Shown here: positions 42,604-52,365 of the stretch, one piece after another
Layout of the letters: every line of letters starts with the position of its first letter
How positions within the stretch are numbered: position 1 is the stretch's first letter
NCBI RefSeq assembly: GCF_004116625.1
Contig: NZ_NXIE01000002.1
Location: 496,001 to 560,000, forward strand
Direction of reading: 5' to 3'
Source: Halarcobacter mediterraneus
GTDB taxonomy: Bacteria > Campylobacterota > Campylobacteria > Campylobacterales > Arcobacteraceae
DNA length: 64,000 nt
The notes under the pieces: model-generated
Told to the model about the DNA's origin: nothing
Databases searched by the model: none
What the model saw: only the letters and a program-made list of their open reading frames with translations
Translations under genes and position numbers: made by a program

Positions 42604-43323
42604 CTTCCATAAACAAAACCCTCCACCATAACTTTGTTTCTCACCAATTCCACAAGCCAATGCAACAAAAGCCAATTTCTGACTTATTTCATCTTCATTT
42701 GGTACTATTTTAAATTTATTTCCAAAGAGTCTTACCGTTCTATCATTTTTAGTGAAAAATATTGAATGTGGTACTTTGTTTTTCATCTCAAAAAGTTGTA
42801 TAAAATTTTGGATAGGTTTTAAATCTTCACCATAAAAAGCTTTGTATTTTCTAAGTAAATTATCTTGTAATTGATTTTGTAAAATAAAAATATCATCATT
42901 TGTAGTCCAAAACTTTTGTTTTTCACCTTTTTGCCTTTTTAATGAAACTATCACAGGTGTTGCAGTATAAAGTTCTGTTATAAAAAACTGCTTTATATTT
43001 TTTTTACTTGTTTCTATAACTTGAAGATTTGGATTATTGATATTTTCTCTTAAAAGTTTAGACAATTTATCTATAAACTTTTCATCTAAACTTCTTAAAG
43101 AGAAGCTATAAGATTGACCTTTTTTATATATCTTATCTTTTTCAAGAGGATAAAAACCACCGAAACAATAAGATTTAAAAACTCTTTTTTGGGAATGTAG
43201 ATTTTTTAATTCTACATCTTTTGACATAGAATAGTTTATATATTTTGACAAGATATCAAAAATATTCTTATATTCTATATCCTTCTTTATGATTACCATA
43301 CATATTAATTCAAAATATTTCAT
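42601..43323 (-). CDS. cas6: CRISPR RNA endoribonuclease Cas6
   Basis: Cuts the pre-crRNA within each repeat. The 240-residue RAMP-fold protein starts MKYFELICMVIIKKDIEYKNIF. It ends with the Cas6 glycine-rich loop GIGEKQSYGGGFC (225-237), the clearest family mark. 'FKIVPNEDEISQKLAFVALACGIGEK' precedes it. It is the first cas gene and is separated from the Abi_2-cas8b operon by 308 bp holding several signals. Its stop codon lies inside an inverted repeat. Confidence 0.93.
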   Translation of the reverse strand: MKYFELICMVIIKKDIEYKNIFDILSKYINYSMSKDVELKNLHSQKRVFKSYCFGGFYPLEKDKIYKKGQSYSFSLRSLDEKFIDKLSKLLRENINNPNLQVIETSKKNIKQFFITELYTATPVIVSLKRQKGEKQKFWTTNDDIFILQNQLQDNLLRKYKAFYGEDLKPIQNFIQLFEMKNKVPHSIFFTKNDRTVRLFGNKFKIVPNEDEISQKLAFVALACGIGEKQSYGGGFCLWK

Positions 43324-43378
43324 ATTATTACCTTAGTATTCAAATAATAATATTATTATATATTACAAACCTAAGACT

Positions 43379-43600
43379 TTGCTAAATATTTATGCTAAAA
43401 AATTATTTATTACTATAACTGAGAAGATTATTACTAAAAGTATTAAGATTATTAAAGTTTTATCTATAGAGGCTTTCTTTTTATTTGACATTATTACTCC
43501 AATTTTTTTATTTATTATTCTTGAGGTATTCTACACAAATTATATTAAAGCTTTTAAAACTTTTTTTAGATATAATCAAAAAAATTTACATGAAGACTAA
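43379..43600 (+). CDS. Possible small membrane protein upstream of gatC
   Basis: A 73-residue frame starting at TTG with no clear Shine-Dalgarno. Residues about 30-52 (AFFLFDIITPIFLFIILEVFY) are strongly hydrophobic, the rest basic. I do not recognise it. It may be a real small gene or the 3' remnant of a longer gene cut when the CRISPR-Cas island arrived. If not coding, this 285-bp gap holds only the cas6 and gatC promoters. Confidence 0.35.
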   Translation: MLNIYAKKLFITITEKIITKSIKIIKVLSIEAFFLFDIITPIFLFIILEVFYTNYIKAFKTFFRYNQKNLHED

Positions 43601-43608
43601 GGAAAACT

Positions 43609-43899
43609 ATGACTGTAGATGATAAATTAATTGATAAATTAGCAAAGCTTTCAAGTTTAGAAATTGAAGAATCAAAAAAAGAAGTTCTTAAATCAGAGCT
43701 TGCTGATATTATTAACTTTGTTGAAAATCTAAATGAAATCGATGTTTCAAATATTGAAGCTACTTTTAATACAGTTGAAGGTGGTACTCCTTTAAGAGAA
43801 GATGTTTCAACACAAGATTTAGAGCTTTCAAAACATATTTTAGCTAATGCTCCAAAAAGTGAAGATAACTACTTCATAGTACCAAAAATTATTGAATAA
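43609..43899 (+). CDS. gatC: Aspartyl/glutamyl-tRNA amidotransferase subunit C
   Basis: Small subunit of GatCAB, which converts Glu-tRNA(Gln) and Asp-tRNA(Asn) to the amidated forms. The 96 residues show the family pattern 'LIDKLAKLSSLEIEESKKEVLKSELADIINFVENLNEIDVSNIEAT' and PLREDV. AAGGAAA precedes the ATG. The gatA and gatB genes are not in the window, as usual for unlinked gat genes. Confidence 0.95.
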   Translation: MTVDDKLIDKLAKLSSLEIEESKKEVLKSELADIINFVENLNEIDVSNIEATFNTVEGGTPLREDVSTQDLELSKHILANAPKSEDNYFIVPKIIE

Positions 43900-43926
43900 A
43901 ATTTAAACTTTTAAGGAAAATAAACG

Positions 43927-44271
43927 ATGATTAAAGTTTATGGTATTAAAACTTGTAATTCTGTAAGATCTGCTTTAAAATTTTTTAAAGACAACAATAT
44001 TGAAGTAGATTTTTTTGATTTCAAAAAAGACACTCCAGAAGCAGAGTCTATAGACTTATGGGTAGAAAAAGCTGGTATTGATATTGCTTTTAATTCAAGG
44101 GGTACAAAATATAGAACTTTGAAATTAAAAGAACTAAATCTTGATGAAGCAGGAAAAATTGAGTGGTTAAAAAAAGAACCAATGCTTTTAAAAAGACCTG
44201 TTATAGAATATGATAAAAATAAAGTTCTTATAGGTTTTAATGAAAATTTATATAAAGAGACTTTTCTTTAG
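43927..44271 (+). CDS. ArsC/Spx-family thioredoxin-fold protein (YffB-like)
   Basis: A 114-residue cytoplasmic protein with a single N-terminal cysteine, Cys10 in YGIKTCNSVRSALKFF, and WLKKEPMLLKRPVIEYD near the C-terminus. This is the ArsC/YffB pattern. Glutathione- or thiol-dependent reduction is suggested, but arsenate reductase activity cannot be claimed. It follows gatC by 27 bp and ends in a terminator. Confidence 0.85.
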   Translation: MIKVYGIKTCNSVRSALKFFKDNNIEVDFFDFKKDTPEAESIDLWVEKAGIDIAFNSRGTKYRTLKLKELNLDEAGKIEWLKKEPMLLKRPVIEYDKNKVLIGFNENLYKETFL

Positions 44272-44278
44272 TCTCTTT
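44254..44278 (+). terminator. Terminator at the end of the ArsC-like gene
   Basis: AAAGAGACT and AGTCTCTTT form a 9-bp stem with a 7-base loop overlapping the stop codon, followed by ATTATTTATATTTT. It can also serve the facing DAHP synthase gene. Confidence 0.75.
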
Positions 44279-44290
44279 ATTATTTATATT

Positions 44291-45643
44291 TTAAGCTCTT
44301 GCTTCTTTTAAAGTTTCAGCTATCATAAATGCTAATTCTAAAGATTGGTCAGCATTTAATCTTGGGTCACATTGAGTATGGTATCTACTTGATAAACCAT
44401 CTGCTGTAATTGCAGAACTTGAACTTCCTGTACACTCTGTTACATTTTGTCCTGTCATTTCTAAGTGGATTCCTCCAGCAACACTACCTTGTGCTTTATG
44501 AATTTGAAAAAACTGTTTTACTTCACTTAATATATTTGCAAAGTCTCTTGTTTTATATCCATTTGGAGCTTTTTCAACATTTCCATGCATTGGGTCAGAA
44601 GACCAAACAATTTTTTTACCTTCACTTTCAACTCTTTTTAAAAGTTTAGGAAAAATATCTGCTATGTTTTCATGTCCCATTCTAACTATTAAGTTCAATC
44701 TTCCAGCTTCATTTTCTGGATTTAAAGCATCAATAAGTCTTATTAACTCATCTTCTTTCATCGAAGGACCAACTTTACATCCAATTGGATTTTTAATACC
44801 TCTAAAGTATTCAAGGTGAGCACCATCTAAATCCCTTGTTCTATCACCAATCCATAACATATGAGCACTACAATCATACCAATCACCTGTTAAAGAATCT
44901 TTTCGTGTAAGTGCTTCTTCATAGTTTAATAATAAAGCTTCATGTGAAGTATATAATACTGTTTCTTTTAGCTCTTTAGTATTTTCACTTGTTATTCCAC
45001 ATGACTCCATGAACTTTAGAGTTTCAGAAATTTTATCTGCTAATTGTTCATATTTTTCACCAAGGGTATTATCTTTTACGAAGTCTAAATTCCAAGCATG
45101 AACTTTATGTAGATCAGCCATTCCACCTCTTGCAAATGCTCTAAGAAGATTAAGTGTTGCTGCACTTTGATTATAAGCTTTTAAGAGTCTTTTTGCTTTT
45201 GGTGTTCTATCTTTTTCATTAAAACCTATATCATTAATAATATCCCCTCTATATGAAGGTAAAGAAATACCATTAATTTCTTCAAAATCAGCAGATCTTG
45301 GTTTAGCAAATTGTCCTGCAATTCGTCCTACTTTTACAACAGGACAACCACCTGAAAAAGTTAAAACTACTGCCATTTGCATCATTACTTTAAATAAGTC
45401 TTTAATATTATTTGCATTAAAAGCATTAAATGACTCAGCACAGTCTCCACCTTGTAGTAAAAAAGATTTCCCATCTACTACATCAGCTAATTGAGCCTTT
45501 AAATTCCTTGCTTCCTCTGCAAAAATCAAAGGAGGATAAGAAGCTAGTTCACTTTCTACTTTTTTTAATTTTTCTAAATCATTATATGTAGGTTGTTGTT
45601 TTATTGGGTAGTCTCTCCAACTATTTGGACTCCAATTTTTCAT
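44291..45643 (-). CDS. aroF: 3-deoxy-7-phosphoheptulonate synthase, class II
   Basis: First step of the shikimate pathway, joining erythrose 4-phosphate and phosphoenolpyruvate. The 450-residue plant-type class II enzyme starts '[19 protein letters not shown]'. It has [12 protein letters not shown] (metal cysteine), [32 protein letters not shown] and [15 protein letters not shown]. Helicobacter and Campylobacter also use class II. It is transcribed alone, upstream of the arsC-side terminator. Confidence 0.97.
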   Translation of the reverse strand: MKNWSPNSWRDYPIKQQPTYNDLEKLKKVESELASYPPLIFAEEARNLKAQLADVVDGKSFLLQGGDCAESFNAFNANNIKDLFKVMMQMAVVLTFSGGCPVVKVGRIAGQFAKPRSADFEEINGISLPSYRGDIINDIGFNEKDRTPKAKRLLKAYNQSAATLNLLRAFARGGMADLHKVHAWNLDFVKDNTLGEKYEQLADKISETLKFMESCGITSENTKELKETVLYTSHEALLLNYEEALTRKDSLTGDWYDCSAHMLWIGDRTRDLDGAHLEYFRGIKNPIGCKVGPSMKEDELIRLIDALNPENEAGRLNLIVRMGHENIADIFPKLLKRVESEGKKIVWSSDPMHGNVEKAPNGYKTRDFANILSEVKQFFQIHKAQGSVAGGIHLEMTGQNVTECTGSSSSAITADGLSSRYHTQCDPRLNADQSLELAFMIAETLKEARA

Positions 45644-45710
45644 TTTTAGCCTTTAATTCTATTGTTGAAGAAAAATTTTATCCAAAAAGAACTTAAGTAG
45701 CAAGTGCTAC

Positions 45711-46712
45711 TTAGTCTGCTTTTTTAGCTAATTTATCAAGTAAATCTTTAAATGAGTCTTTAAAAGCTTCTAAACCATCTGATAAAAGCCTTTTGTAGAT
45801 ATCAGACATATCAATGTTATTAACTTGTAACTCTTTAAAATATTTATCACAAACATCTTCACTTGGAATTTTTGATGGTACTTTTGAACCATTTTCAACC
45901 CAGTCCTCAATAGTTGCTAAAGGTGCTGTGTTTACTGAATTTGGATAAATTAAGTTATCAACATAATAACTTGCAGGTAATTCATCACCTTTTACACCTG
46001 TACTTGCAAAAAGTGTTCTAATATTTTTATTTTCAAACTTTTCAACTTCATGATAACATTTAGTTGCATTTATAATTCCTAGTTTTCCAGTTTCTAAACC
46101 TTTTGAAATCATTTTTGTATCACACATTCTATCAAGTCTTGAAACAAATACAGAAATAACTGCTTTAATATCTTTGTTTGAAGCTTTAATTCCTTCATCA
46201 AGAGCCTGTGCACATTTTATTGCTTGTTCTGGAGAAAAAATCAAAGTAGCATTTACATGAATTCCTGCTGTTGTAAGTTCTTTCATAGCTTCATATCCAG
46301 CTTCAGTTGCAGGTACTTTAATCATAACATTTTCAGAACCAATTAAAGAGTTTAATCTCATTCCTTCTTCAATTGTTCCTTTTGCATCATCACATAAAGT
46401 AGGATCAACTTCAATTGAAATAAACCCATCATTTGTATCATTTAAATATAAATCATTTAAAAGTTCAGCAGCTCTTCTTATATCTGATACTGCCAATTCT
46501 TCATAAATAGTTTTTGCTTCATTTGCTTTTAGCATTTGTAACTGCTGATCATATGCAGCTGAGTTTGAAATTGAAGACTCAAAAATTGCTGGATTTGAAG
46601 TTGCCCCATGGATTACTTCATTTCTAATAATATCTTGAAATTTATTTTCTAAAAAATCTCTTTCAATAAAATCACACCATAAAGAGTAATTAATATCTTC
46701 TTTTAAACTCAT
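45711..46712 (-). CDS. tal: Transaldolase
   Basis: Transfers a dihydroxyacetone unit in the non-oxidative pentose phosphate pathway. The 333 residues include GATSNPAIFESSI, the Schiff-base lysine in NVMIKVPATEAG, HVNATLIFSPEQA and SVFVSRLDRM. This is the longer campylobacterial form, similar to actinobacterial transaldolases. It supplies erythrose 4-phosphate, the substrate of the neighbouring DAHP synthase. It lies 13 bp after serB. Confidence 0.95.
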   Translation of the reverse strand: MSLKEDINYSLWCDFIERDFLENKFQDIIRNEVIHGATSNPAIFESSISNSAAYDQQLQMLKANEAKTIYEELAVSDIRRAAELLNDLYLNDTNDGFISIEVDPTLCDDAKGTIEEGMRLNSLIGSENVMIKVPATEAGYEAMKELTTAGIHVNATLIFSPEQAIKCAQALDEGIKASNKDIKAVISVFVSRLDRMCDTKMISKGLETGKLGIINATKCYHEVEKFENKNIRTLFASTGVKGDELPASYYVDNLIYPNSVNTAPLATIEDWVENGSKVPSKIPSEDVCDKYFKELQVNNIDMSDIYKRLLSDGLEAFKDSFKDLLDKLAKKAD

Positions 46713-46725
46713 AATTATATCCTTT

Positions 46726-47346
46726 TTATATATGCTCTAATATTTTTGTTAAATCTTTTTCATCTACAATAATATTAGCTTCTTTTTTTAATATGTCTTT
46801 GGCACAAAATGCAACTCTTTTTTGGGCATAGGGGAACATTGAAACATCATTTGCCCCATCACCTGCAACTAAAGTATTTTCTTTTGAAACTCCTAAAAGA
46901 GATTGTACTCTTTGAATCATATCTCCTTTTGAGAATCCAAACATCATATCTCCACCAACAAGTCCTGTCAAGATTCCATCTTTTTCATGTAAAATATTTG
47001 AAAAATCTGCATCTATCCCTAACTTTTCCTTTGCAGGAGTAGTACCAATTCTAAATCCACCAGAAAAACAAACTACTTTATAATCTCTTTTTTTAAGTTC
47101 AGAAACTAATTCATAAGCTCCTGGCATAAGAGGTAAATCTTTACAAATTTCTACAGCTTTTTTATATTCTAAACCTTTTAATAAAGAAACTCGTTCTACT
47201 AAAGATTCAAAAAAGTCAAGTTCCCCTGCCATTGCTTTTTCAGTGATTTTTGCAACTTTTTCTTCTAAGCCTAAAGGCTTTGCTAAAAAGTCAATTGTTT
47301 CTCCATCCATTAAAGTTGAATCAAAATCAAAAACAGCTAATTTCAT
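46726..47346 (-). CDS. serB: Phosphoserine phosphatase
   Basis: Last step of serine synthesis. HAD-family enzyme of 206 residues with nucleophile motif DFDSTLMDGE (Asp7 and Asp9), FSGGFRIGT (motif II), the lysine in FGFSKGDM (motif III) and VAGDGANDVSMF (motif IV). It lacks the N-terminal ACT domain of some SerB proteins. It is cotranscribed with transaldolase. Confidence 0.93.
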   Translation of the reverse strand: MKLAVFDFDSTLMDGETIDFLAKPLGLEEKVAKITEKAMAGELDFFESLVERVSLLKGLEYKKAVEICKDLPLMPGAYELVSELKKRDYKVVCFSGGFRIGTTPAKEKLGIDADFSNILHEKDGILTGLVGGDMMFGFSKGDMIQRVQSLLGVSKENTLVAGDGANDVSMFPYAQKRVAFCAKDILKKEANIIVDEKDLTKILEHI

Positions 47347-47412
47347 TAATATTTTCCTAGTTTTATACTTTTAAGGCTATAATATTATCTAAATTTTACT
47401 AAAGGAAGCTGA

Positions 47413-47793
47413 TTGAAGTTAGCCTGCATTGATATAGGATTAAAAAGAATAGGAGTAGCTATTTGCTTGCAAAGTGACATTATCACGCCTCTTCCTGCAA
47501 TATTAAGAAAAAATAGAAATCAAGCAGCAAATGATACTTTAAAAATTTTAAAAGAGTGGGAAATTGATAAATTAATTATAGGTTTTCCAAGTGCAAGTGA
47601 AGATATGCAAAAAAGAATTAAGCATTTTACCTCTTTATTAAATCTTGAAATTCCATACGAATTTCAAGAAGAAAATATGAGTTCAATTGAAGCAGAAGAT
47701 TTAATAAAAGGGGAAATAAAATATAAAAGAGATGGAAGAATTGATTCTCTTGCAGCAAAGATTATTTTAGAAAGATATCTTAGTAAACAATAA
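47413..47793 (+). CDS. ruvX: Holliday junction resolvase-like YqgF/RuvX
   Basis: RNase H-fold protein of 126 residues linked to 16S rRNA 5'-end maturation and junction resolution. It shows ACIDIGLKRIGVAI with the first catalytic Asp, IIGFP, EENMSSIEAE and the C-terminal DSLAAKIILERYL. The start is TTG after AAAGGAAG. TATAAT at 47378-47383 is a likely -10. It converges with acpS with no spacing. Confidence 0.93.
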   Translation: MKLACIDIGLKRIGVAICLQSDIITPLPAILRKNRNQAANDTLKILKEWEIDKLIIGFPSASEDMQKRIKHFTSLLNLEIPYEFQEENMSSIEAEDLIKGEIKYKRDGRIDSLAAKIILERYLSKQ

Positions 47794-48144
47794 TTATTTT
47801 AAACTATTTTGAATAACTGCAATTGCAACTCCACTATCATGAGTAATTGAAAGATAAGTCTTTTTTATTTTATATTTCTTTCGTAACTCTTTTGAATATT
47901 TTAATTTAGGTGCACCTTTTTTATTCTTTTTTATTTTTAAATCATGAAAAGAGCACTCTTTACCTATTCCTGTTCCTATTGCTTTACTCGCAGCTTCTTT
48001 TGCAGCCCAAAAGCCAGCAGCAGTTTCAACTCTTTTTATAAGAGTGATTTCTTCTTCATCTAAAAAACGTTCATATGCTTTTTTACCAAACTTTTCATGC
48101 ATCTTTTTTATTCTATTTATTGAAGTTACATCAATTCCTATCAT
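47794..48144 (-). CDS. acpS: Holo-[acyl-carrier-protein] synthase
   Basis: Transfers 4'-phosphopantetheine from CoA to acyl carrier protein. The 116 residues begin MIGIDVTSINRIKKM and carry FWAAKEAASKAIGTGIG, giving both metal-binding motifs (Asp5 and the Glu of KEAASK). The stop abuts that of ruvX. The start faces that of the permease gene about 30 bp away. Confidence 0.95.
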   Translation of the reverse strand: MIGIDVTSINRIKKMHEKFGKKAYERFLDEEEITLIKRVETAAGFWAAKEAASKAIGTGIGKECSFHDLKIKKNKKGAPKLKYSKELRKKYKIKKTYLSITHDSGVAIAVIQNSLK

Positions 48145-48174
48145 TTTTAACCTATCTCTTTGTATAATTCTTTT

Positions 48175-49134
48175 ATGAAACTATTTTTACGTAAATTATT
48201 ATATCTAATTATTATGCTTTTCATAATAAGTTTAATCTCTTTTATTGCTATAAATTTAGCACCAAACTCTTTTTTTGCAAGTGGAGAATTAAATCCAAAT
48301 ATCACGAAGGAATCAATTGAACAGTTAAAAACAATTTATGGTTTAGATAAGCCTTTATATATTCAATATTTTTCTTGGTTTCTTGCTATTTTACATCTTG
48401 ATTTTGGAATCTCTTTTGCTAGTGGAGAGTTAGTTAAAAATGAGATTTTGCAAAGACTTCCTGTAACTTTGACTATAAATATTATCTCTATGTTTTTTAT
48501 TTTTGTAATTTCTTTATATTTAGGAATAAAAGCAGCTTTAAATAAAAATTCACTATTTGATAAATTTGCTAGTCAATTATCACTTATTAGTTTTTCAATG
48601 CCTTCATTTTATTTAGCTTTAATTTCTATAATGGTTTTTTCAATTCACTTTGAAATACTTCCAATTGCAGGATTACATTCTGTTCCAGATGATGGAAGTT
48701 TAGTCTATTATTTAGATTATGCTTGGCACTTGATTTTACCTATTGCAATTATTACCTTTGCAGGTATTGGAAGTTTAACTTTATATGTAAGGTCTTTAGT
48801 TATTGAAATATTAAAAACAGATTATATCTTTTTTGCAAAAGCAAGAGGATTAGAAAAAAGTCAAATTTTAAGATACTATATATTACCAAACTTATACCCT
48901 CCTGTTATAACTTTACTTGGTTTATCCCTTCCAGGAATAATTGGAGGAAGTGTTATTTTAGAATCCATATTTTCAATAAATGGAATGGGCTTATTATTTT
49001 TTCAAAGTGCTTTAAGTCATGATTACCCAGTAATTATGGGAATACTTATTATTGGTGCTTTATTGACTTTACTTGGAAATATGATTGCTGATTTAATATT
49101 ATTAAAATTAAACCCTAATTATGATGCCAAATAA
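48175..49134 (+). CDS. DppB/OppB-like ABC transporter permease, without partner genes nearby
   Basis: Inner-membrane permease of the peptide/nickel transporter family, about 319 residues. It has an N-terminal helix, periplasmic loop '[42 protein letters not shown]', and the EAA loop near [20 protein letters not shown]. The ATG at 48175 is preferred to the TTG at 48160. A TATAAT lies only 6 bp before the ATG, so the mRNA may be nearly leaderless. No second permease, ATPase or binding-protein gene is adjacent; panC follows after 20 bp. Confidence 0.85.
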   Translation: MKLFLRKLLYLIIMLFIISLISFIAINLAPNSFFASGELNPNITKESIEQLKTIYGLDKPLYIQYFSWFLAILHLDFGISFASGELVKNEILQRLPVTLTINIISMFFIFVISLYLGIKAALNKNSLFDKFASQLSLISFSMPSFYLALISIMVFSIHFEILPIAGLHSVPDDGSLVYYLDYAWHLILPIAIITFAGIGSLTLYVRSLVIEILKTDYIFFAKARGLEKSQILRYYILPNLYPPVITLLGLSLPGIIGGSVILESIFSINGMGLLFFQSALSHDYPVIMGILIIGALLTLLGNMIADLILLKLNPNYDAK

Positions 49135-49154
49135 TTAAAAGAAGAGGAAAAAAA

Positions 49155-49976
49155 TTGAAAATTTTAAAAACAATAGAAGAACTTCAAGAAATAAGAAAAA
49201 TACAAAAAAATAAAACAATTGGTTTTGTTCCTACAATGGGTGCTTTACATGATGGTCATATTTCTTTGATAAAACAAGCAAGAATTGAAAATGAAATAGT
49301 TATTGTTTCTATATTTGTAAACCCAACACAATTTCTTCCAGGAGAAGATTTAGATGCATATCCTAGACGAGATGAAGCAGATAAAAAAATATGTGAAATG
49401 TGTAAAGTGGACTATATTTTTATGCCACTTTCAACTACAATGTATAGTGAAGAAGAAGTACTGATAAAAGCACCTAATAATAGCTATGTTCTTGAAGGTA
49501 AAACTAGACCCGGACATTTTGATGGAGTATTGCAAATAGTCTTAAAACTATTTAATTTGGTACAACCAACAAAAGCTTACTTTGGGAAAAAAGACGCTCA
49601 ACAACTTACTTTAATTCAACAAATGGTTAAAAACTTATTTTTACCAATAGAAATCGTTCCATGTGAAATTGTAAGAGAAAAAGATGGTTTAGCACTAAGT
49701 TCTAGAAATGTTTATTTAAATGAAGAACAAAGAAAAGAAGCCCTATTTTTATCTAAATCCTTATATTTAGCTGCTTCTTTAGTAGGGAAAGGTGAAAGAT
49801 CTTCAAGTATTTTAAAGACAAAAATCTATGATGTAATGAAAAATTTAGATGTAGAATATGTGGCTATTGTAGATAGAAATTTCAATGAAATAGAAGAAAT
49901 ACAATTAAAAAATTCTATTATTTTAGTCGTTGCTAGATTTGATAATACTAGACTACTTGATAATATATGGCTTTAA
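49155..49976 (+). CDS. panC: Pantothenate synthetase
   Basis: Joins pantoate and beta-alanine with ATP to make vitamin B5. The 273 residues include [17 protein letters not shown] (HIGH-type ATP site), [28 protein letters not shown] and [13 protein letters not shown]. The start is TTG after AGAGGA. It is 20 bp after the permease gene, with no metabolic link visible. Confidence 0.97.
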   Translation: MKILKTIEELQEIRKIQKNKTIGFVPTMGALHDGHISLIKQARIENEIVIVSIFVNPTQFLPGEDLDAYPRRDEADKKICEMCKVDYIFMPLSTTMYSEEEVLIKAPNNSYVLEGKTRPGHFDGVLQIVLKLFNLVQPTKAYFGKKDAQQLTLIQQMVKNLFLPIEIVPCEIVREKDGLALSSRNVYLNEEQRKEALFLSKSLYLAASLVGKGERSSSILKTKIYDVMKNLDVEYVAIVDRNFNEIEEIQLKNSIILVVARFDNTRLLDNIWL

Positions 49977-50025
49977 AATTGATTTTATGATAAAATCCAA
50001 AAAAAATTAAAGAAGATAAGAAAGA

Positions 50026-51378
50026 ATGAAATTTAGTGAAACAAAACCTACAAAAACTTTACATTTAGTTAGTCTTGGCTGTACAAAGAATTTAGTTGAC
50101 TCTGAAATTATGCTAGGAAAGCTAAAAGAGTATGAAATTACAAATGATTCAAGTATTGCTGATGTTATTATTGTAAATACCTGTGGATTTATTGATAGTG
50201 CAAAAGAAGAAAGTATCAATACCATTTTAAATCTACATGATGAAAGAAAAGAAGAGTCTGTTCTTGTAATGGCTGGATGCTTAACGCAAAGATATCAAGA
50301 AGAACTACAAAAAGAGCTTCCTGAAATAGATATTTTTACAGGCGTTGGAGATTATGATAAAATTGATAAGCTGGTAGAAGAAAAAAGAAGTGCTTTTACA
50401 AATGAGGTTTTTTTATTAAATGAAACTAATGATAGAGTTATTACAGGGTCTTCATACCATGCCTATATAAAATTAAGTGAAGGCTGTAACCAAGTCTGTT
50501 CTTTCTGTGCCATTCCTAGCTTCAAAGGAAAACTTCATTCAAGAACTTTAGAATCTTTAATTAAAGAAGTTAAAAATTTAGTTAAAAATGGCTACAAAGA
50601 TTTTTCTTTTGTTTCTCAGGACTCTTCTTCATACTTAAGGGATTTAAGGATAAAAGATGGTCTTGAAAGATTAGTTGAAGAAGTTGAAAAAATTGAAGGG
50701 ATAGAAAGTGCAAGAATTCTTTACTTATATCCTAGTACTACAACATTAAACTTAATTGAGAAAATCAAAAACTCAAATGTTTTTGAAAACTATTTTGATA
50801 TGCCTTTACAACATATCTCTTCTAATGTATTAAAAATAATGAAAAGAGGAAAAGGTGTAGAAAAACTTAAAGAATTAATGAATGCAATGAGAGAAGTTCC
50901 AAACTCTTTTGTAAGAACAACATTTATTGTAGGACACCCTGGAGAATCACAAGAAGATTTTGAAGAACTATGTCAGTTTGTTAAAGAGTACAAATTTGAT
51001 AGAGCAAATGTATTCTCTTATTCTGATGAAGATGGCACAAGTGCTTATGAAATGTTGGATAAAGTTCCTCAAGAGATTATTGATGAAAGAGCTGAAATTT
51101 TGGGTAATATTATTTCTCAAACAACAAATGAATCTTTAGAAAAAGAAATCTCAAAAGAGTCATATGTATATGTTGATGGAGAAAGTGATGAACATGAGTA
51201 CTTATTAAGTTCAAGAAAAACTATTTGGGCACCTGAAATAGATGGAGAAATATATATAAATGATAATCAATTATTAGATGAAAACCAAACTGCCCAACAA
51301 ATTAAATTTGGACAAAAGTATAAAGTAAAAATAACTGAATTAGTAGGAGATAAACTCCTTGCAACAGTAATTGAGTAA
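50026..51378 (+). CDS. rimO: Ribosomal protein uS12 methylthiotransferase RimO
   Basis: Radical-SAM enzyme that methylthiolates Asp of ribosomal protein uS12. The 450 residues have the UPF0004 domain with its three cluster cysteines (LGCTKN, NTCGFI, MAGCLTQ), the radical-SAM motif CNQVCSFCAIP, and a C-terminal TRAM domain. RimO rather than MiaB is indicated by LVSLGCTKNLVDSEIMLG. It abuts tilS without spacing, so the two share translation. Confidence 0.95.
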   Translation: MKFSETKPTKTLHLVSLGCTKNLVDSEIMLGKLKEYEITNDSSIADVIIVNTCGFIDSAKEESINTILNLHDERKEESVLVMAGCLTQRYQEELQKELPEIDIFTGVGDYDKIDKLVEEKRSAFTNEVFLLNETNDRVITGSSYHAYIKLSEGCNQVCSFCAIPSFKGKLHSRTLESLIKEVKNLVKNGYKDFSFVSQDSSSYLRDLRIKDGLERLVEEVEKIEGIESARILYLYPSTTTLNLIEKIKNSNVFENYFDMPLQHISSNVLKIMKRGKGVEKLKELMNAMREVPNSFVRTTFIVGHPGESQEDFEELCQFVKEYKFDRANVFSYSDEDGTSAYEMLDKVPQEIIDERAEILGNIISQTTNESLEKEISKESYVYVDGESDEHEYLLSSRKTIWAPEIDGEIYINDNQLLDENQTAQQIKFGQKYKVKITELVGDKLLATVIE

Positions 51379-52365
51379 ATGGAAGTTTTATTAGAAAACA
51401 TAAATACAAATAAAAACCTTCTGGCTTTTTCAGGAGGTGTTGATTCTTCTGCCTTATTTTTTATTCTTCTTGAAAAAAATATCTCTTTTGACATTGCAAT
51501 TATTAATTATAATATTAGAAAAGAGTCAAAAGAGGAAGTTTCTTATGCAAAAGAATTAGCAAAGAAATACAATAAAACTATTTTTATTAAAGATATACAA
51601 GTAGACTCTTTCTCAAATTTTGAAAAAAAAGCTAGGGATATTAGATATGGTTTTTTTGATGAACTAATGGAAAATCACCTATATGAAAATTTAATTACTG
51701 CACATCAATTAAATGATAAGTTAGAATGGTTTTTAATGCAGTTTACAAAAGGAGCTGGAATAAATGAGCTTTTGTCTTTTGAAGAGCTTAGTTTTAGAAA
51801 AGAATATAAAATTATAAAACCACTAATCAACTCTTCTAAGAAAGATATTTTAGCTTATTTAAAAGCCAATAAAATAAAATATTTTATTGATAAAACAAAT
51901 GATGATGAAAATTTTAAAAGAAACTATTTTAGAAAAAACTTTTCAAATAAATTATTAGAAGAATTTCAAGAAGGAATAAAAAGAAGCTTTGAGTATTTAG
52001 AAAATGATTTGGCTTCATTAAGAGATAAAATAGTTTGTGTCTTAAAAGAAAAAGAATTAGAAATATATAAAAATACTAAAGATGATAATTTAAATATTAA
52101 AATAATTGATGAAAGCTTAAAAAAGAGAGGTTTAATTCTAACAAAAAAACAAAGAGATGAAGTTTTAAAGCAAAAAGAATTAGTCATTTCTCATAGAGTT
52201 GCAGTTTCTATAATAAAAGATTTGATTTATATTTGTCCATATGAAAAAGAACCTATTCCTAAAGAAATAAAAGAAAAGTTAAGAATAAATAAAATTCCAA
52301 TTAATTGTAGAGTTTATATTTATCAAAATAATTTTCTAGAAAAAGTTATAGAAACTATTAAGTAA
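51379..52365 (+). CDS. tilS: tRNA(Ile)-lysidine synthase
   Basis: Converts C34 of the AUA-reading tRNA(Ile) to lysidine. The PP-loop SGGVDSSAL is at about 18-26, with INYNIRKESKEE, LITAHQLNDKLEWFLMQ and NDDENFKRNYFRKNF. The 328 residues represent the short form of Campylobacterota, without the full C-terminal domains. It starts one base after the rimO stop. Its end overlaps the facing small gene by 8 bp. Confidence 0.93.
   Translation: MEVLLENINTNKNLLAFSGGVDSSALFFILLEKNISFDIAIINYNIRKESKEEVSYAKELAKKYNKTIFIKDIQVDSFSNFEKKARDIRYGFFDELMENHLYENLITAHQLNDKLEWFLMQFTKGAGINELLSFEELSFRKEYKIIKPLINSSKKDILAYLKANKIKYFIDKTNDDENFKRNYFRKNFSNKLLEEFQEGIKRSFEYLENDLASLRDKIVCVLKEKELEIYKNTKDDNLNIKIIDESLKKRGLILTKKQRDEVLKQKELVISHRVAVSIIKDLIYICPYEKEPIPKEIKEKLRINKIPINCRVYIYQNNFLEKVIETIK

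Noticed and set aside
42447-42668. A 73-codon minus-strand frame across the cas6 end
   Set aside because: It lies in another frame of cas6 and then reads through the orphan repeat; no ribosome binding site.
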